A DNA stretch of 8,417 bases, taken from contig CACZYN010000073.1 of assembly GCA_902785445.1 (NCBI GenBank), forward strand, positions 1 to 8,417, written 5' to 3'. Below the pieces are notes generated by a model. It made no database searches. It was not told where the DNA came from and saw nothing but the letters and a program-made list of their open reading frames with translations. Numbering within the stretch: the stretch's first letter is position 1; each line of letters starts with the position of its first letter. Shown here piece by piece: positions 6,469 through 8,417 of the stretch. This DNA comes from an uncultured Anaerovibrio sp. (GTDB taxonomy: Bacteria; Bacillota; Negativicutes; Selenomonadales; Selenomonadaceae). The translations under genes and the position numbers were made by a program.

Positions 6469-6496
6469 TCTATATAAAAAAAGTTACACAACACAA
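6469..6496 (-). promoter_or_regulatory. Candidate proximal promoter of the efflux operon
   Basis: Minus strand: -35 TTGTGT (6491-6496), 16-base spacer with a T7 run, -10 TATAGA (6469-6474). The start would be near 6462, placing the 19-bp palindrome at roughly +10 to +28, where a bound repressor would block the polymerase. The match is only moderate. Confidence 0.4.
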
Positions 6497-6500
6497 GCCA

Positions 6501-6535
6501 GCGAAAAATCCAATCATCCCCAACTGGATTTTCGC
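6501..6535. repeat. Hairpin in the gap between the MBL-fold gene and the efflux operon
   Basis: GCGAAAAATCCA (6501-6512) pairs with TGGATTTTCGC (6525-6535) except for one bulged A; AAGC (6495-6498) and GCTT (6539-6542) extend it outwards. On the minus strand the nearest T-run (6476-6482) begins 18 bases after the stem (6501), so it is a poor intrinsic terminator. It may be a weak terminator for the MBL-fold gene or a leader structure of the efflux operon if transcription starts at the upstream TATAAT. Confidence 0.55.
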
Positions 6536-6551
6536 CTAGCTTAACATTGTT

Positions 6552-6579
6552 ATTATACATGGAAACGCACAATAATTAA
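6552..6579 (-). promoter_or_regulatory. Candidate distal promoter of the efflux operon
   Basis: A perfect -10 TATAAT (6552-6557, minus strand), with a weak -35 TTAATT (6574-6579) at 16 bases. The start would be near 6545, giving a leader of about 130 bases containing the hairpin at 6501-6535 and the palindrome at 6434-6452. Confidence is limited by the poor -35. Confidence 0.35.
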
Positions 6580-6597
6580 TTAGAATTACATTAAAAG

Positions 6598-7407
6598 TTA
6601 AAACTCGATTACTTCCATATCATCAGGAACATAAACATTTCCGCTGAAATACTGCTTAGCCTCGGCAGTATAAGCTGCCTTGCGGGTATCAATAGTCTTG
6701 TCCTCAGTGTGATAGAGAATGAGGTTCTTCACATTAAGGGTAGTGGCCAATTCAGCAGCCTCTTTGCAGGTACTGTGGTGCTTTTCATAAGGCTTGAAGA
6801 TATCTCTGTCCTCATATTTACAGAAGGCCTCCGCCAGCATCCAATCCGCATCCTTGGCGTACTCCTCACATCCTTCACTGAATGGCTCATCACCCAGACA
6901 GGTCAGCATAAGATTGTCCTCCTTGAACTGGAGCTGATAACCAAACTGCTTAGCCTTATTGGAGTAAATATCAAATACGTTGATTTCAAACTGTGGTAAC
7001 TCAATAACCTGGCCGTCCCAAATCTCATGAATGATAATGGTGTCACCTATGGTCTCGTAATCCTTGCGCTTAAGCATCATTTCGCACATGCTGAGAAGGA
7101 TATCCTTAACCTCATCGTGGCAATAAATATGGAATTCCCCTTCATACTTGCCATTATTAATTAAGGTGGCAATCTTTCTTATAACCCAAACTGCCCCGAT
7201 TATATGATCCGTATGGGCATGGGTAATATACATATGATGAAGCTTATTATAGTCAGTTCCAGCCAATTCCAACTGACGCAGAATCCCGTTACCGCCACCG
7301 GCATCGGTAAGGAACAGTTCCCCATCAGAAGTCTCAATTAGGAAGCAAGTGTTATATACCTTGGTTACCATTGCATTGCCTGTTCCTAAAAAAATAAGCT
7401 TTCTCAT
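6598..7407 (-). CDS. MBL-fold metallo-hydrolase, RNase Z-like
   Basis: A 269-residue metallo-beta-lactamase-fold protein with no signal peptide, so cytoplasmic. Visible motifs: N-terminal LGTGNA (7-12); DAGGG (35-39); metal site HAHTDH (63-68); LGDE with D173; AEAF (192-195); HHST (210-213), matching the catalytic HST loop of RNase Z; and LYHTED with H233. This order is that of RNase Z, the tRNA 3'-processing endonuclease, but there are differences. The loop equivalent to PxKxR reads VTKVYN, the usual motif III His before FGY (155-157) appears to be Asn150, and no flexible-arm exosite is seen. It may therefore be a paralogous hydrolase or phosphodiesterase; the substrate is unknown. The start is the ATG at 7407-7405 with GGGAGG (7415-7420) 7 bases upstream; an upstream in-frame ATG at 7434 lacks a ribosome site. 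It is monocistronic between the rnc terminator and the efflux regulatory region. Confidence 0.88.
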   Translation of the reverse strand: MRKLIFLGTGNAMVTKVYNTCFLIETSDGELFLTDAGGGNGILRQLELAGTDYNKLHHMYITHAHTDHIIGAVWVIRKIATLINNGKYEGEFHIYCHDEVKDILLSMCEMMLKRKDYETIGDTIIIHEIWDGQVIELPQFEINVFDIYSNKAKQFGYQLQFKEDNLMLTCLGDEPFSEGCEEYAKDADWMLAEAFCKYEDRDIFKPYEKHHSTCKEAAELATTLNVKNLILYHTEDKTIDTRKAAYTAEAKQYFSGNVYVPDDMEVIEF

Positions 7408-7414
7408 AGTAATA

Positions 7415-7420
7415 CCTCCC
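7415..7420 (-). promoter_or_regulatory. Ribosome binding site of the MBL-fold gene
   Basis: GGGAGG, 7 bases before the ATG at 7407-7405. It fixes this start rather than the in-frame ATG 27 bases upstream, which would place the ribosome site inside the coding region. Confidence 0.8.
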
Positions 7421-7487
7421 ATAATGTAATACAAAAAATGTATTGCTCATTAAAATAATCCTAAATAAATATTCCTACCCTAATAAT

Positions 7488-7520
7488 AAAGGACTGTCGC
7501 CAATAACGCAACAGTCCTTT
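7488..7520 (-). terminator. Terminator after rnc
   Basis: AAAGGACTGT (7488-7497) and ACAGTCCTTT (7511-7520) form a perfect 10-bp stem with a 13-base loop. It extends outwards by AATAAT/ATTATT (7482-7487 with 7522-7527, one bulged G) into the rnc stop codon. On the minus strand the following sequence is ATTATTAGGG, so the U-tract is weak. It closes the fabF-rnc transcript. Confidence 0.75.
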
Positions 7521-7522
7521 GA

Positions 7523-8239
7523 TTATTTATTTAGTTTTTCTAATGCCTGTTTGGCAGCCTGCTGTTCAGCAGCTTTTTTGCTTGGACCGGTTCCAATTCC
7601 TAAAACTTCATCATTAAGCCTTACCTCAAATTCAAATACCTTGGCATGATCAGGTCCTGTGGAGCCCAGCATTTCATAGCAGATTTTATTCTCACCATGA
7701 CATTGAATAAGCTCCTGCAGCATAGTCTTGTAATCCTTTAACTTGGATACACCGGTTTCTACCTGCTTAAGATGGTCCTCCAGCTGACGAATCACATAGG
7801 AAAGTGCCTTCGACCAGCCCTGATCCATATAAATTGCCCCAATCACTGCCTCAAAAGCATCCTCCAGCATGGAGGAACGCCGACGGCCACCGGAGAGAAG
7901 TTCTCCATGCCCCAGCAGTAAATAATCCCCTAAATTCAGCTCCGAGGCCCGGCTGGATAAACTAGCCTCACAGACCACAGCTGCCCGGGATTTGGTAAGC
8001 TCTCCCTCAGGAAGTTCTGGGAAATTTTCAAAAAGATAGGTGCTGATAGCAAGCTCCAGCACCGCATCTCCTAAAAACTCCAAGCGTTCATTATGTTCTA
8101 CCTTAAAGCGAGACTCATTGGCGTAGGAAGTATGGGTAAGGGCCTGATGGAGCCAGCAGATGTTATTAAACCTGACACCCAGCCGGCTTGCCAACCCTTC
8201 CAACCGCTTCCTGCGTTCCTGGGTCACACGCTCCTTCAT
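7523..8239 (-). CDS. rnc: Ribonuclease III
   Basis: A full-length RNase III of 238 residues. It is a cytoplasmic dimeric endonuclease that cleaves double-stranded RNA, releasing rRNA precursors and turning over structured mRNAs. The endonuclease domain (about 8-155) contains the family signature NERLEFLGDAVL (50-61) with E51, E54 and D58, and the second acidic site LEDAFEAVIGAIY with D127 and E130. The double-stranded RNA-binding domain (about 167-237) starts DYKTMLQE and ends GPSKKAAEQQAAKQALEKL. All catalytic residues are present. The ATG (8239-8237) follows the fabF stop by 18 bases; the ribosome site is weak (GTTGAGTG region), so translation may rely on coupling with fabF. A GTG at codon 5 has AAGGAG only 3 bases away and is less likely. 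Arrangement after fabF is typical of Firmicutes. Confidence 0.98.
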   Translation of the reverse strand: MKERVTQERRKRLEGLASRLGVRFNNICWLHQALTHTSYANESRFKVEHNERLEFLGDAVLELAISTYLFENFPELPEGELTKSRAAVVCEASLSSRASELNLGDYLLLGHGELLSGGRRRSSMLEDAFEAVIGAIYMDQGWSKALSYVIRQLEDHLKQVETGVSKLKDYKTMLQELIQCHGENKICYEMLGSTGPDHAKVFEFEVRLNDEVLGIGTGPSKKAAEQQAAKQALEKLNK

Positions 8240-8257
8240 AATAAATCACTCAACTTT

Positions 8258-8417
8258 TTACTTAGAATATTTTTTTAATACAATACAAGCGTTATGTCCA
8301 CCAAAGCCCAAGTTATTGGACAGTGCCGCACGGACAGTCTTTGCCTTGGCCTTGTTAGGTACATAATCAAGGTCCAGACCCTCGTCTGGAGTTTCATAGT
8401 TAATAGTTGGTGGCAGC
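8258..8417 (-). CDS. fabF: Beta-ketoacyl-ACP synthase II, C-terminal fragment
   Basis: The last 52 codons of a gene that begins beyond the right edge. The translation LPPTINYETPDEGLDLDYV, continuing through PNKAKAKTVRAALSNNLGFGGHNACIVLKKYSK, is the conserved C-terminus of FabF, which condenses malonyl-ACP with acyl-ACP in fatty acid elongation. The glycine-rich GFGGHN loop carries the gatekeeper phenylalanine next to the active site. The catalytic Cys and His residues lie upstream, outside the window. The gene is cotranscribed with rnc. Confidence 0.95.
   Translation of the reverse strand, partial: LPPTINYETPDEGLDLDYVPNKAKAKTVRAALSNNLGFGGHNACIVLKKYSK

Noticed and set aside
7408..7434. Nine-residue N-terminal extension of the MBL-fold protein from the ATG at 7434
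   Set aside because: The GGGAGG ribosome site lies inside this extension and points to the ATG at 7407; family proteins begin directly with the MRKLIFLGTG-type strand.
8225..8227. GTG at codon 5 as the rnc start
   Set aside because: The AAGGAG in front of it is only 3 bases away, too close for normal initiation; the ATG at 8239 is kept, although its ribosome site is weak.
1..8417. CRISPR array, tRNA/rRNA genes, intact insertion sequence
   Set aside because: No regularly spaced direct repeats, no cloverleaf or rRNA sequence, and no transposase reading frame seen on either strand.

Overview
The window is chromosomal DNA of moderate GC, and every protein-coding gene lies on the minus strand. 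Gene order and protein types point to a Firmicutes-lineage bacterium with an outer membrane, most likely a gut-type Negativicutes such as the Acidaminococcaceae or Veillonellaceae (inference). RecA, RecX, FabF and RNase III look like Firmicutes versions and fabF-rnc is a Firmicutes-type arrangement. The same strand also carries a complete AcrA/AcrB-type RND efflux pair, which needs a diderm envelope.

In transcription order (high to low coordinates): the 3' end of fabF (8258-8417) runs 18 bases ahead of rnc (RNase III, 7523-8239), followed by a hairpin terminator. Next is a single gene for an RNase Z-like metallo-beta-lactamase-fold protein (6598-7407). After a 184-base regulatory gap with candidate promoters, a long hairpin and a perfect 19-bp palindrome comes a two-gene RND efflux operon: adaptor (5244-6413) and inner-membrane transporter (2034-5231), closed by a perfect AT-rich terminator. 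recA (781-1824) has its own strong promoter and overlaps recX (318-788) by 8 bases; recX ends at a hairpin terminator. The first 73 bases are the 5' end of guaA (GMP synthase), with a TTG start and its own promoter.

The most unusual stretch is about 158-277, between the recX terminator and the guaA promoter. It holds a compact, strongly structured element: a perfect 11-bp hairpin, a single-stranded linker, then a 13-position stem enclosing a second hairpin, with a possible pseudoknot. Read on the plus strand, against all the genes, it resembles a HEARO RNA, i.e. the omega-RNA that guides IscB nucleases of IS200/IS605-type elements. No IscB or transposase gene is present, so it would be an orphan guide RNA or minimal element. 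A plausible plus-strand promoter precedes it and an ATGA lies at its left edge. This identification is by architecture only and needs a covariance-model search.

There is no tRNA, rRNA, CRISPR array or intact insertion sequence. No gene-free stretch exceeds 300 bases; the longest is 74-317.
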